From Aurifilum marmelostoma (lineage: Eukaryota > Ascomycota > Sordariomycetes > Diaporthales > Cryphonectriaceae), in the NCBI GenBank assembly GCA_027559495.1, contig JAMXSV010000016.1, positions 868,001 through 932,000 of the forward strand: a DNA stretch of 64,000 nt, written 5' to 3'. Shown one piece after another: positions 44,901 through 55,798 of the stretch. Under the pieces are notes generated by a model. It saw only the letters and a program-made list of their open reading frames with translations. It searched no databases and was not told the DNA's origin. Within the stretch, counting starts at the first letter, position 1. Each line of letters starts with the position of its first letter. The position numbers were made by a program, and so were the translations under genes.

Positions 44901-46211
44901 CGGTCCAGATCGTCCTCGGTCTTCTTGACAGCCTTTTCCGCCTTCTCGATCTTGCCGAACTCGGCCTTGAGGTGCTGCTCGAGATCCTGGTGCCAGATCC
45001 AGAGCCTGGAGCTCATGCTGGTCGAGCTGACGGCCGTGTTCAGCCCCATCTTGCGGAGGTTCTCGTCCATCTCACGCCACCGATCCATGGCAGCATCAAT
45101 GCAGTCGGTCTCGAGTCGGGACTGGAACTCCCGCCTCTCGTGAGGGGGCAGTTTCGATATATCGTAGCCGTCCCTCATCTGCTTAAAGATCTCGAGGGTG
45201 CTCTTGATCGTGCTGAGGCCGCTGCCCTTTTGAGGGGTCTCGAGGACCTCGGGAACGACAGATCCATCGGCCGCGGTGACGTCTACGGGTCTCGAGGCTG
45301 TGGGAACAGACCCAGTGCCGTCTTCCCCCCTCGGCGTTGTATGCGGCATCACTGTCCTCAATAGACGAGAGATTGAGTTCCGGGTAGTTTTCGGTGATCG
45401 CAGCAATGTCGGCGTCGGACAGGATATCGGTGCAATAGAGAACATCGAGGCCCTGGTCTGCAGGGACCATGCCCATATAACGCTTGATGAGCCTGGTAAG
45501 CCTCGTGCCCTTGGCAGACGTCGTCAGGAGGGATGCTTTGAGCATATAGGCAATCGTCTCGGGGGTCTGAGGAAGTCCCGGCTCGTGAATATGCACCTCA
45601 TACCAAGCGTGCATGTCCTCGGCCTTGTCGACGCCAGGGTCTGACTTGATACGCCTCAGCCATGCCTCGAGATACTGATTGTTCATATTCATGAGCTGCT
45701 CAGAATCTAGGGTCCCGACAGCCTCCAGGCGCTTCAGGACCAAGGCAGCACGCTCCAGCTTTCCGACATGCACACAGGCCTCGAAGACAGGCACCGCGAC
45801 CTCGACCTCGCCAGGCACTCCTGAGTTGGTGGATCGCCCGGGAGGCGGACGAGGCTTGGGGTCTGGGAGGATCATGGGCATGGAGGGATCGAACGATTTG
45901 AGGGTGTAGAGCTTGGAGTCGGCATGGCTGACAGCAGAGAGGTCGCCTACAGCCGTTGCCAGGCTGCGCTCGGACAGGCGAGCCGTGTGAGGCTGAGCAG
46001 ATGGCTGTCTCCGCCATGGCTGTGACGATTGGGGCCGAGTCGAGAGTGATCTTAATCGTGGCTGTCCTGGAGCGAGTGGCAGGGAGGAGGAGGAAGTTGT
46101 CGAGGTCGGGTTGCTTCGTGGGGGCGATGGTCTCTCGAGAGGATTGGATATTCTTGCGATCGATCGGCCGAGGCGGTAGTTCTGCCGCGACAGATTGGTC
46201 CTGACGAACAT
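41905..46211 (-). CDS. RPO41: Mitochondrial DNA-directed RNA polymerase, frame broken at two G6 runs
   Basis: Minus strand from ATG 46209-46211. As sequenced the frame breaks at two runs that read GAGGGGGGA on the coding strand (C6 on the plus strand at 45325-45330 and 44640-44645). Removing one base at each gives an uninterrupted intronless protein of about 1434 aa, close to known fungal RPO41/cyt-5 lengths. The N-terminus is an Arg/Ser-rich presequence (MFVRTNLSRQNYRLGRSIAR), followed by the PPR-like N-terminal domain. The T7-type catalytic core is complete: DFRGRAYPVPTYLNHMGADH, motif A HQDGTCNGLQHYAALGGD (about 43440-43490), motif B KQTVMTNVYG (about 43245-43275) and motif C AAVHDSFWTHAADVD (about 42645-42690). 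It transcribes mitochondrial DNA. Divergent from ATP25. An acidic insert (42120-42300) near the C-terminus is unusual for the family. Confidence 0.93.
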
Positions 46212-46963
46212 GTTGACTGCTCGGGACAGAATCCGAGAGGGTAGGCAAAGGGAAAGATAATTGGTCGTGTGACGACCACGACGACCTTGACAAGAAGAGA
46301 GAGGCGCCCTTAATTCATGAGGCAGGGCAGAAAGTGTATGTATAGATAGATCAAATTAACACAGTCGATATCTAAAGAGACAGAGAAGGGAAAGACGAGC
46401 GACAGACGCTCCAGGTCTTCTTCTCCGAGGTAGAGACGGAACGCAGAGGAGCGTTTGCAGAGTGGTGAAAAGGCAAAAGGTAACTATAAATTTTTTTTGG
46501 CCGTCTGCGCATATCGCGAATCGCGACAAACAGATTGAACCATGATGACAAGATTTTGCAAGGGACCGGCCCGTCAGTCAGGCCTGCCAGCAAGAATTCC
46601 TCGGTAGCGCGGAAAGTGCCACGTCTGATTGGACGAGGGAAGAGAAAAAATTACCCACCTGCTTCTGAAGTCTTCTCAGTGGGCTCCACATGCGCTGGAG
46701 GGGGGCAAAAAGTTGGGGTACACGCTGTGTCGCCGCACTGCAGCAGTATACCCAGGTACTGTGATACGTGCTAAAGCAACTGTAGTTACAGGGTTCAGCC
46801 TCCCAAAAGTTAGCATCCTCGACAACTCCAAACCTCTCATCCATCGCATCGCCCCAGTGGCTGAATCCAGCTCAGTTCACCTCTCTGAATTTTCTCAATC
46901 TTCATCTCCATCTCAACTTGAAACGCCCTCCTCCTGTACACGCCTGCCACAGGAGCAAGTCCA
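46212..46963. promoter_or_regulatory. Divergent promoter region of RPO41 and ATP25
   Basis: 752 bases between the two start codons, so both promoters share it. ATTGG (reverse CCAAT) occurs at about 46629. The arrangement couples two nuclear genes for mitochondrial gene expression. Confidence 0.6.
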
Positions 46964-49090
46964 ATGGCTTTCCAACCAGCTCTGAGGGCATCAGCAGCAG
47001 GCTGCTCTGCTTGCAGGACCTCTATGTTGCGGCTGTTCACCTCATCACCATATGGCCCCGCCGCGAGGAGGACTTCACAACTGTGTCGCCCCTTGAGACC
47101 ATCTCCTCTCCTTCTGCCACGAGCCGGCTCTACGGGATACTCAAGATTTTATTCTACAGAGAAGCAGCCTTCCAGGACGGACAGTACTGAGATTGAGACC
47201 AGCCAGGAATTCACAGGCTCGATTCAAGGCCAAGACGACGCCACCACGGCTGCAGCATCAGCTGAAGGAGGTCGGGGCGAGGATGAAGAGCCATGGTATC
47301 TTCAGGAGGAACCGCCAAGACACCCGACTCTCACTCCCCAGATCCAACCTTTACCAGAGATTCCTAAAGGCACCCCAGCCATCCTAGGTGACCTCGTCAA
47401 GTGTGTCGCTGAGGACATGGGCCTCGACGACCTCAACCTAATGGACCTGCGCACGCTCGACCCCCCAGCTGCACTTGGACCCTCCCTTATTATGTTGTTT
47501 GGTACTGCTCGCAGCGAACGCCATCTACACTTCTCTGCCGGACGGCTCAAGTCATGGTTGCGCGACCGGGGTATCCACGCGCACGCAGATGGCCTGTTGG
47601 GGAGGAACGAGTTTAAGATCAAGATGCGCCGCAGACAGAGGAAGGCGAAGCTGTTGGGAACCTCAGACACGCTCCTCCCTGACGATGGCGTCACCACGCG
47701 TTGGGTGTGCATGAACCTGGGGACGATAGGTGCCACCCCGATGGATGAGACAGCCTTCCAGACCGCCGACGGCAAGCTCACCGGGTTTGGCACCCGCCAG
47801 ACCGGCACTACCATCATTGTTCAGATGCTCACCGAGTCCAAGCGGAGGGAGCTGGATCTCGAGACGCTGTGGTCTCGCATCCTGGCGCGCCGAGGCGTCA
47901 CTACCATGGTCGAGGACGATCTGGAGTACATGGATACGGAAGCACATCCAAACGAAATATCCATCTTTGCCGAGGGCGTTGGGGCCAAGACCATGGCGAC
48001 GCCCGGGCAGCGCCGCTTCTTCTCTACCACTTCGTGTCGACGCCTCTCGCCAACGCATAGTTCCGACCAGGTAACCCACCCGCCACAACTCCACCCGGCT
48101 GCCAGCGACGTTGACACATTGTTAGACCCTGTGAGATTCATCAGCGCCAAGACTGCCGGGCTGGAGCAGCTGCAGGCCGAGCTCGCCAGCCTGCCACACC
48201 CAGAAGCGGCGGAGGCCCTTGCCCGCCCCGAGACTGGACAGCTCTCCCCGATTCTCAAAAGGTGGAACAACGCGCTGCGATACCTGCCCGCAGAACAGAG
48301 CTGGCGGTTTCGGCTCTGGCTGACCGTGGCGGGACGGAGGTTGGGGGTAGAAGGTTACACCCTGGACAGCCTACGCGCCCTGGTCCAGGAGCTGGAGCTC
48401 GCTGGCGTCATCTGCCAGCGCGACCACTACCTTGAGCTGCTGCAGGCCGCCTACCTCGAGCCAGACGACAGCGATGTGCTGCTGAGCGAACAGTCAGAGC
48501 TGGCACTCACCATCCTCAACGTCATGTCTGAGCGTGGTCAGCCCATCATCGCCACTGACGTCGTCGTGTCCCTCATCGAGGCCTTGGCACGAACTGATCT
48601 ACAGAGCCGGCAGCAGAGCGAGCTGCGGTCGGTCCTCGAGAAGTTCATGCTGCAGGCGGACCTACCATATATGGGCGAGGCAGCCGTGATGCGGCTCCTC
48701 GATGCCTACGCCGCGCAGGACAACTGGGAGCGCTGGTGGGAGGTCTGGCGCATGCCGCCGAAGCACCTCAAGTCGCGTTCGGCCACACTATATGTCCACC
48801 TCTGGAACACGATGGCCTCGAGCAACCACCAGAAGCGCTGTCGCGAGGCTATTCGCTCGTGTTTCTTCGAGATGGTCAACGAGAACCCGCCTGTTCAGCC
48901 CATCGGTGCAGTGAAAGAGGCGCTGGAGGCCTGTATCAAGGTTGCTGATCCGACTGCGGAGGAGATTGCAAGGAATCTGGTTGTCAGCAATGGTCGGACG
49001 CGCGAGATTTCACAGTACGAATTTGTACATATGCTGAGGGTGCTCAATCCTCAGTGGCCTCATCCTGTCGGGACGCCGAGCAGAGACTAG
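46964..49090 (+). CDS. ATP25: ATPase synthesis protein 25, mitochondrial
   Basis: Intronless, 708 aa from ATG 46964. The N-terminus is an Arg/Ser/Ala-rich presequence (SMLRLFTSSPYGPAARRTSQ ... YSRFYSTEKQ). Residues about 125-290 hold the RsfS/ribosome-silencing-factor-like domain (LVKCVAEDMGLDDLNLMDLR, FGTARSERHLHFSAGRLKSW, WVCMNLGTIG). The C-terminal half is the ATP25-specific helical domain (for example LRSVLEKFMLQADLPYMGEA, NWERWWEVWRMPPKHLKSRS). In yeast the protein is cleaved: the N-terminal part works with the mitoribosome and the C-terminal part stabilises ATP9 (OLI1) mRNA for F0 ring assembly. Length is typical of filamentous fungi. Confidence 0.9.
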   Translation: MAFQPALRASAAGCSACRTSMLRLFTSSPYGPAARRTSQLCRPLRPSPLLLPRAGSTGYSRFYSTEKQPSRTDSTEIETSQEFTGSIQGQDDATTAAASAEGGRGEDEEPWYLQEEPPRHPTLTPQIQPLPEIPKGTPAILGDLVKCVAEDMGLDDLNLMDLRTLDPPAALGPSLIMLFGTARSERHLHFSAGRLKSWLRDRGIHAHADGLLGRNEFKIKMRRRQRKAKLLGTSDTLLPDDGVTTRWVCMNLGTIGATPMDETAFQTADGKLTGFGTRQTGTTIIVQMLTESKRRELDLETLWSRILARRGVTTMVEDDLEYMDTEAHPNEISIFAEGVGAKTMATPGQRRFFSTTSCRRLSPTHSSDQVTHPPQLHPAASDVDTLLDPVRFISAKTAGLEQLQAELASLPHPEAAEALARPETGQLSPILKRWNNALRYLPAEQSWRFRLWLTVAGRRLGVEGYTLDSLRALVQELELAGVICQRDHYLELLQAAYLEPDDSDVLLSEQSELALTILNVMSERGQPIIATDVVVSLIEALARTDLQSRQQSELRSVLEKFMLQADLPYMGEAAVMRLLDAYAAQDNWERWWEVWRMPPKHLKSRSATLYVHLWNTMASSNHQKRCREAIRSCFFEMVNENPPVQPIGAVKEALEACIKVADPTAEEIARNLVVSNGRTREISQYEFVHMLRVLNPQWPHPVGTPSRD

Positions 49091-49232
49091 AATGTGCCTG
49101 TTCTGTGCTTTGTGGCGTGAATAGCATGTTCTGATAAAGTTAATTGTACAAAAGATACCCAAGTCTAGGCTCCTTGGAAGAGATTCTATCCTAGTCGCTC
49201 CTCTGCGGTAACGTCTATCCACTCGTCCCAAT

Positions 49233-49268
49233 CCCCCCCCCCCAAAACCACAAAAAAAAAAAAAAAAA
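49233..49268. repeat. C11 run followed by A-rich tract
   Basis: C11 (49233-49243), then AAAACCACA and an A17-18 run (to 49268), in the 3' flank of ATP25. On the other strand this reads T-run then G-run, like the composite tracts at 50671 and 53710. Confidence 0.9.
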
Positions 49269-49347
49269 GGAAAAAGGAAAAAGGACCCCAAGGCCAACAT
49301 GCTAGTTCAAAACCCAGGGACCAGCCCATCCACCTCCTTCGCAGCTT

Positions 49348-49971
49348 TCACAGACTCACACGCCGAGTTCCTCCGCCTACTCCAAAGCAGGACCCGTGCG
49401 CCGTTGTCGGAGACGACATCCCGGCCAAGTCAACCGTCTCGAAGCTCCATCGCGCCCAGGCCCACCAACAGCAGCAACGACGACAGCCATCGAGTCCAGA
49501 CTCAATGCGCGCCCCTGGGGGTGTCCTCGTTTGCCCATGCGGCTCCAGACGAGGAAATGATCCCGCCTCGGAGGTGGTCGGGGTCAGCCCGCCAGCAGAG
49601 CTCTCGCCGGAGTCCGTGACGCCAACGGTAGCCTGTCCCGAGCTGGGGGACGGCGCTGTCGTGGATCCATCCGCCTGCTGCTGGGTGCTCCACGGTGATC
49701 CTCTCCCGTGGTCTGGCGAGGAGGGCGGTGTCGGTGTCATACCGCCAGCGGAGGACCCGTCACTGCTCCAGGCGGAGGCAGCAGCCGCACCAGCACCAGC
49801 ACCAGCTGCTGGGTTTTGTGACTGACCAGTTGGCCCCTCAGCCTCACCGCCAGCAGTGTCCGCGGCAGGGAGGCGGCGGATAATGAGAACCTTGCCAGGC
49901 CCCAACAGCGGCCAGATAGGTTGGATAGCCGTCCAGCCCTCCGAGTCAGAGGCAGAACCCGTGTCGACGTC

Positions 49972-50011
<40 letters not shown>

Positions 50012-50631
50012 CCGAGTGGCGCGGGCTCGACATCGGCGCAGCCCGTCGTCACTGCTATTCCCACCGGCCCCTTAGAGGAGGAAGGGACAGCATTCTGCCA
50101 GCAACAGCAAGGTGGCCGCCCCGGTTGCAGAGGAGGCGGCGCCACGTGCCTCGAACCACCGCTCCGGCTCCCCTCGCCACTGCTCTCGGCAGCACTAGCC
50201 ACAGAGCCCGGCCCGAGGTCCTGAGCAAACCTCACATGGTTCCTCCGCCGCGGCGGGGCCAAGGGCAGGGGCGGGAGCTCGCGGCCCTCCTGTCCTGCGG
50301 ATGACGAAGGAGAAGAAGAAGAGGAAGAAGAACCAGCCCAGTCGCTCATCTCGAGGGCCCCGCCGTAGTACGGGTCGTCGGCATGGTCTACAGCAGGCGT
50401 CGGCGGGCGGGAGAGGATCGAGCCGACGCCTGAGCTCTGTGACTTGTGGCTGATGTTACGCTCCAAGTCTGGGGTCCGCGGTGCGTGGTCGGTGGTGCAT
50501 GTGGGTCGGCGGCGGCGGAGGGAGCGGAGGCAGAAGAGGGCCCAGCCTAGGGAGCTCAGGAGGATGATTGAGAGGATGGCGATGAGGATGATTAGGGCTG
50601 GGGTTCTGTGGAAGGGGTTTGTGTCCTCCAT
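49348..50631 (-). CDS. Single-pass membrane protein with polyQ and Ser/Pro-rich cytoplasmic tail
   Basis: Intronless, 427 aa from ATG 50629-50631. A short polar N-terminus (MEDTNPFHRTP) leads into one transmembrane helix (LIILIAILSIILLSSLGWAL) with a basic stop-transfer segment RSLRRRRP, so the long tail is probably cytoplasmic. The tail is disordered: Ser runs, Pro-rich patches (RELPPLPLAPPRRRNH), a Q12 tract coded by CTG/TTG complements (49972-50007) and Ala/Gly repeats. The last 50 residues contain Cys/Trp clusters (CRRCCCWWAWARWS) and look less protein-like, so the exact 3' end is uncertain. No family recognised. Confidence 0.7.
49972..50007. repeat. CAG12 tract (coding strand) encoding Q12
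   Basis: Twelve glutamine codons, eleven CAG and one CAA, on the minus strand, inside the membrane-protein gene; a length-variable site is likely. Confidence 0.9.
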
Positions 50632-50670
50632 GGTGAGAGATGGAGCATGGATGGATGGGAGGGTGGTTGG

Positions 50671-50698
50671 TTTTTTTTGGGGGGGGTTTTTTTTTTTT
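50671..50698. repeat. Composite T8 G8 T12 tract
   Basis: Three adjoining homopolymers, 40 bases upstream of the membrane-protein start codon and so within its leader or core promoter. Confidence 0.9.
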
Positions 50699-50969
50699 CT
50701 TTCTTTTCTTGGCCTTCCTGAGGTTTAGATGTTTTGGAGGGAGCAAGAAGAAGTCTCACTGCAGCCAGCTGTAGTGATGCCAACAGACTCTCTCGATCTC
50801 CCCAAAGAAGAAAAAAGGGAAAGAAAGTCCGTCTTGCTGTCCTGAAGCAAGGCAGTACGAAGATATATATATAGTCATAATCATCACGCAGGCAACCAAC
50901 CTCTATACCCAAAGCCGGTTTGCAATGTCTCAATAACGCCTTAATATGACATCTCACTGCGCGTCGCCT

Positions 50970-50992
50970 CCCCCCCCCCCCCCTCCCCCCCC
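50970..50992. repeat. C14-T-C8 tract
   Basis: Twenty-two C interrupted by one T; strong potential for G-quadruplex formation on the complementary strand. Confidence 0.9.
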
Positions 50993-51966
50993 TCTCTTCA
51001 CAAACCTGAACATGTGCTCCCATTTCTTTCTTAGCAAAAGCCCCCGGCGCTTGCTGACAGCATGTCTCCCAACCCTCCCAATATCCCAGTCTGGCGTGTT
51101 ATTTGGACAATGTCTGTCCAATGGAACAAGTCATGGTGAAGCTGGCTGGGGCAGGGGCGCAGAGGGGCAACAAGAATAGCTTTGTTGCCTGGTGCCTTGG
51201 ATGGGATGACACCCCCAGAAGCACAAAGGGGAGTTTCATAGTCCTAGAGTCTTTGTTGTCAACCAGTATCAGCCATAAGAAGAAGTGTGCAATTGAGGAG
51301 TCACTTTCGATATATCCTATTTGGCGGTGTCTAGCAAATGGACAACCATTTTCGCAGATGGAAAGGGGGGAAACAAGACTTTGGTTGGTAAGAGGGTAGG
51401 CATCTGTACTGCAAAGGAGCATGATTAAAGAATTCATTGTTTTAATTGTTCATACCCCGGTTGTATTAGTCTTGAAGTTGTCCAATACCACGCAGAAAGG
51501 AACACCTCCCAAGGTTAACTTTTTCTGAAAGTGAATGCTTATGCACAGGAAGTTAAAATTAAAGTTTGTCCAGTAGCCGCATTGGATTGCTCACACCTCC
51601 TCTGAAGTGATTAGTTGGCAGCCTTTCTTGACTGCTTGCTGAGTAGGAGTTCCAAGGTCTAATTACTTGTTTCCAAAGTCAAGAGATGAGTACACATATG
51701 TATGTATAAACATCTTTATAGTCAAATAATCATCATCATTGATTCCTTGCGTGATATTGCCTATATAAGACTCATCAACATATGGCTATGTACAGTCGTA
51801 AGAATCGAATACCATGTTCAGTGTTAGAAAATAAAGAAGTCCCCTTCCCTTACGTTGCCTGAGACCTTTTTTTATATTCTTTTTTCTTTTAATAATCTCA
51901 CGCGTGGTCCAGACGAGCTTATACCTCGCTCTGTCCCCCTGTGTTTACGGCAACGACGGGAACACC

Positions 51967-54157
51967 TCACAGGTACTCATTGGGTAAGAACAACGGCATA
52001 GAGTCCTCCCACATGGAGTTGGTCAGCAAGGTCTTGTTGGATCCGTCGTAGTTCATGATCATGATCTGGCCGTACGGCTGGAACGTGTTGTCGTACTGGA
52101 CGCACTCGTCGCGGAAGCCGTACATGCCGCTGTTCCACATGATGCGGCCGTCGTAGTTCCAGACGGCGTGGGCGTCGTTGGCCTCGGAGTCGGTGACACG
52201 GGTCAGCTCGGTGCCGTCGGGCTTGATGGTCATGATGTCAAAGCGGTCCGCGTACCAGCGGGCGCCGTACGACTCGGTCCAGTTCACGTTGCGGGTGAAG
52301 ACGATGCGCTCGCCGTCGGGGGACCAGCCGGGGGTGTTGTCCCAGCCCCAGGTCAGGTTGGTCGTCACGTTGGTGGTCAGGTCGAGGACGCGCAGGCCCA
52401 GGGGCACGCCGCTGTCCGTGTCCCAGAGGCGGTACACCAGCTTGGTGCCGTCAGGCGAGTACGACGGGAACCCTGCGTTCTGCACGCCATCCGTCAGGGC
52501 CGTGTACCCGCCGCCGGACGCGGGGAACTCGTACAGGACGCCGTTCGCGTTGGACCGCCCTGCAAACCACGTGCCCAGGCCGACCGCGAGCTTGCTGCCG
52601 TCGGGGTAGAAGGTGGGCTGGAAGCAGCCGCCGCCGCCATTTGCCACGGTGGTCGCCTCGCTGCTACCCCAGATGGCAAAGGTGTCGAGCGAGTCGACCA
52701 GGTCCGTGTACTCGGGGTCGGCGGTGACGACGGACGAGTTGGCATCGCCCAGCTGCTTCTGTGTGATGGCTATGCGGTTGGTGGCGTTGTTGTGCTGGGG
52801 GAAGACGTCCATGAAGCGGTACTCCCAGGCCGGGTCGTAGGAGAAGAGCTCCTCCTCGGCCTGGCGCTGGTCCCAGTAGAGCACCTCGTAGACGAGCTGG
52901 CTCCCATCGGGCGACCAGGACGGGTTGCGGAGGTAGGTGACGTTGAAGGACTGGTGGGTCGAGTCTGGAGCGGTGTATTGGACGATGCCGTACTCGCCCT
53001 GCTTGAGGATGTAGCCGATGTTGGTGCTGTTGCCAATGTACTGCTGGCCAACCTTCTGGTACGATCCAGTCGTGATGTTCGCGATGTCGGTGCCGGTGGC
53101 AAAGTCGACACTGCCGATCTGGCCTGTCACGCCGGTGTTCTGGTTCTGGATGCCGTGGGCGCCGTACGTGTCCTCGGTGGACATGGTGTTGTAGATGATG
53201 GTGGACCCATCGGGAGACCACTGCGGCTGGCCCACAGAGGTGCTATCGATGCTGATGACCTTGCGGAAGTCGGTACCGTTGGGCCTGATCACGTAGATGG
53301 ACAGGGTCTGCGTGTGCTCCCAGCCCACTCCGCTGCTGTGGCCCGTCCAGTCCGTGTTGCGGTCAGAGCTGAAGGCAATCCACTCGCCATCGGGTGACCA
53401 CGCGGGCCGGAAGTGGCCCGTCGGACCGACCTGGTTCTCGGAACGGGTAAGGTCCGTGTCAGTCAGGTTGTAGGATGTGCCGGTGGCCAGGTCCTGGACC
53501 CAGATGTTGGCCGTGTTGTTGCCCAACGTCGAGACAAAGGCCAACTTTGTCCCGTCTGGAGAGAGCACACCAGCGTCATCGTGCGCGTCCGTCTGGACGA
53601 GTGTCTCCAGTCCAGTCCCGTCTGGCTTGATCCTGTCTATACATCGCAGTTCACGTCAGCGCCTGTATGTTCTACCTCCCGAGAGGCCGCCAGCAAACGT
53701 TGTGTTTTCTTTTTTTTTTTTTTTTTTTTTTTTTTTTGGGGGGGGGGGGGCTTGTCCGAAGGTACTTACAGATATCTGCCTGGCCGTCCTTACGACGCTC
53801 GCTGGTGAAGACGATCCACTCGCCATCAGGGGACCAGGTGGCGTGGTAGTCGAAGGGGTTGGTCTGGTTGCTCATGAGCTGGACGGCGTTGCTGCCATCC
53901 GCGTTGGCGACGAAGATGGCCGAGCCCGAGGGAGCTATGCGGTTCATGTAGAAGATGCCATTCTTGCCAGCAATGGGCTCACGCGGTTTCACAAGGTGAG
54001 ACCTGGGGCCGTGAGGATGTGAGGGCACGTTTCGCGGCTCGGCCAGCTTGGCGTACGGGCATGCCTCTCTGTCCTTGAGCTGCTTGTCAGCGTAGGGGCA
54101 GCCAGCAGCAACCTGCCCCGTCACCAGGGCAAGCACGGCACCGACGGACAGACGCAT
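51967..54157 (-). CDS. Secreted TolB-like beta-propeller protein (PD40/WD40-like repeats)
   Basis: Two exons, 53770-54157 and 51967-53636, joined over a 133-nt intron (GTAAGT...TATAG) that contains a C13A28 tract, give 685 aa. The first 18 residues are a signal peptide (MRLSVGAVLALVTGQVAAGC), so the protein is probably secreted or cell-wall associated. At least eight PD40 repeats with the core WSPDG follow (for example ATWSPDGEWIVFTSE, PAWSPDGEWIAFSSDRN, PQWSPDGSTIIYNT, PSWSPDGSQLVYEV, PSYSPDGTKLVYRL, PGWSPDGERIVFTRN), enough for a six- to eight-bladed propeller. NXS/T sites are abundant (NVT, NLT, NTT). Bacterial TolB and DPP-type propellers share this repeat; no peptidase or lipase domain is attached here. 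Function unknown. Confidence 0.9.
53710..53750. repeat. Composite T28 G13 tract inside an intron
   Basis: T28 (53710-53737) joined to G13 (53738-53750); on the coding strand it is C13A28 in the middle of the TolB-like gene's only intron. Confidence 0.9.
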
Positions 54158-55798
54158 CTCGAAAGAGAAAGAATGAAGCGCAAGGGGTATAAAAGAGCGG
54201 AAGAAGGGAACGTTGGAGGCCAATGTCCTCGATAGCAGAGGCGCGCCAGGAGAAGGCCCGTCAAGTTGCGGAACACGGGCACCTGCCTCTTATACCTACA
54301 GGACACCAGGCGAAGCAGGACAGGATCATCTTTAGCCAAAGAACGTGCCCCAGTCCGCTTTTCCCCCTTCTTCATCGTTGAGCAGATCCTTGTAAGTAGG
54401 TCGCATCAGGACGTGTCGATCCCCAAGGGTCCTGTCCTGTGTCCCATCGTTCTCCGGGACTAGGACCGAGATCGTTTCCTTGCCATGACCGAGGATGCAG
54501 CAGATGCAGCCTATTGTCGTTTCCGCCAATGGCGCAGTCCCCATTTTTCCCCTTCTTCGATTGCTCAACCAGTGATATGCCACGGCTGCTGCCGCCGCCG
54601 TGAAGATGAATCAAGTCCCAAAGGGTATAGGGCCATGACCAGAGCACGCAGTGGGTACACACACCCACACACTCGGCCTCTTTCCCTGGCCTGCGCCAAG
54701 ACTGCCGTGTGCAGCCTCCATGGGTTGCAACCAAGCGTCGGGGGTTATGCGTGCCTATATTGATCCCTTCGGCGGATCTCATTTTGGGGAGTTATCCCGT
54801 TGGATGGCGCCTGAAGACGTTAAATCTCGTAGATATGGCGTTCGTCTGGTCCTCCTTGCTTTCTCTGAACCCCTGCCAGCCCGTCCAATCCTGTCAGTCT
54901 CGTTTCTCTTGACCAGGCCACCCCTGGCCGCGATCGCCCTCGAATATAAATCGAAACAGACCTCATGCCTCATTGCATCTGTTGGATGGATCCGGGGGGA
55001 TCACCACCCGTTGAGGAGGCAGGGTCTTGTTTTGTTTCTTGTTCGTTTCTTACACCGGGGTCGTGCCGATCTGGAAGGGCTCCCTGCAGCAGGCGTCGTC
55101 CAGGCTTGCCAGTCTCATGGCCCTTCACATCTTGTCCCATTGGCTCTCGGTACAGCATGTGCCAAGCCGGCTGCTTCCTAGCTGCCTAACCTGTCACATA
55201 CGTCCACAGCCTCCTCATGCCGACTTGTCGACATCTCCGAGCCCAGCGGCGGACTTCCGACCTGCGTGGTGGTCCCGGAGTCGAAGGGGGCTCACATTCA
55301 TTACGAGGCGCAAGACGTCGTCTGCAGCACTTGTTGTCTTCACCTTCCTAGTCTTGTCCGGCCCGTGATCGACACACCCAGCACCAACCAAGGCCGGACC
55401 AGAGTTGGGACCCCTCTCCTTCTCTGGACATAGTAGCAACTATTTTTCCCGTTTCTTAGCGCCTCTTCGAGATCGTCGTTGGTTGTTTGTTCAGGGAAAC
55501 AGCGGTGGACCTCTCGGCGAAAGGCACGACGGGCTGGACGGCTGGACGGGTAGCACGCTAAACATTACTAACCCACCGGCACGCCTTGGATCGAAGTGGA
55601 AACGAAACTCCACCTTGATCTCCCATGTACCGCAGCAAGCATGGTTGCTGCATAGTACTGTGTACCAGGGTCAGTATCCCCTAGAGTAGTATTGTTGGAG
55701 GCGGAAGGTGAGAAAACGGTCAAGCCCCCCACAAATGCGACATTCCAGGTGGGGCCGCACTCAAACCTACGACCCTCCCAGACTCGCTCGCTTCGTAC

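Larger units (their letters stand above)
50632..51966. other. Intergenic with homopolymer tracts, AT-rich right half
   Basis: Promoter of the membrane-protein gene on the left; AT-rich 3' flank of the TolB-like gene on the right (51420-51900). No gene recognised. Confidence 0.5.

Noticed and set aside
52168..53397. Long plus-strand open frame of about 409 codons
   Set aside because: It lies opposite the TolB-like gene; its composition (Val/Gly/Arg/Asp-rich, no domain) is the mirror of that gene's GC-rich codon choice.
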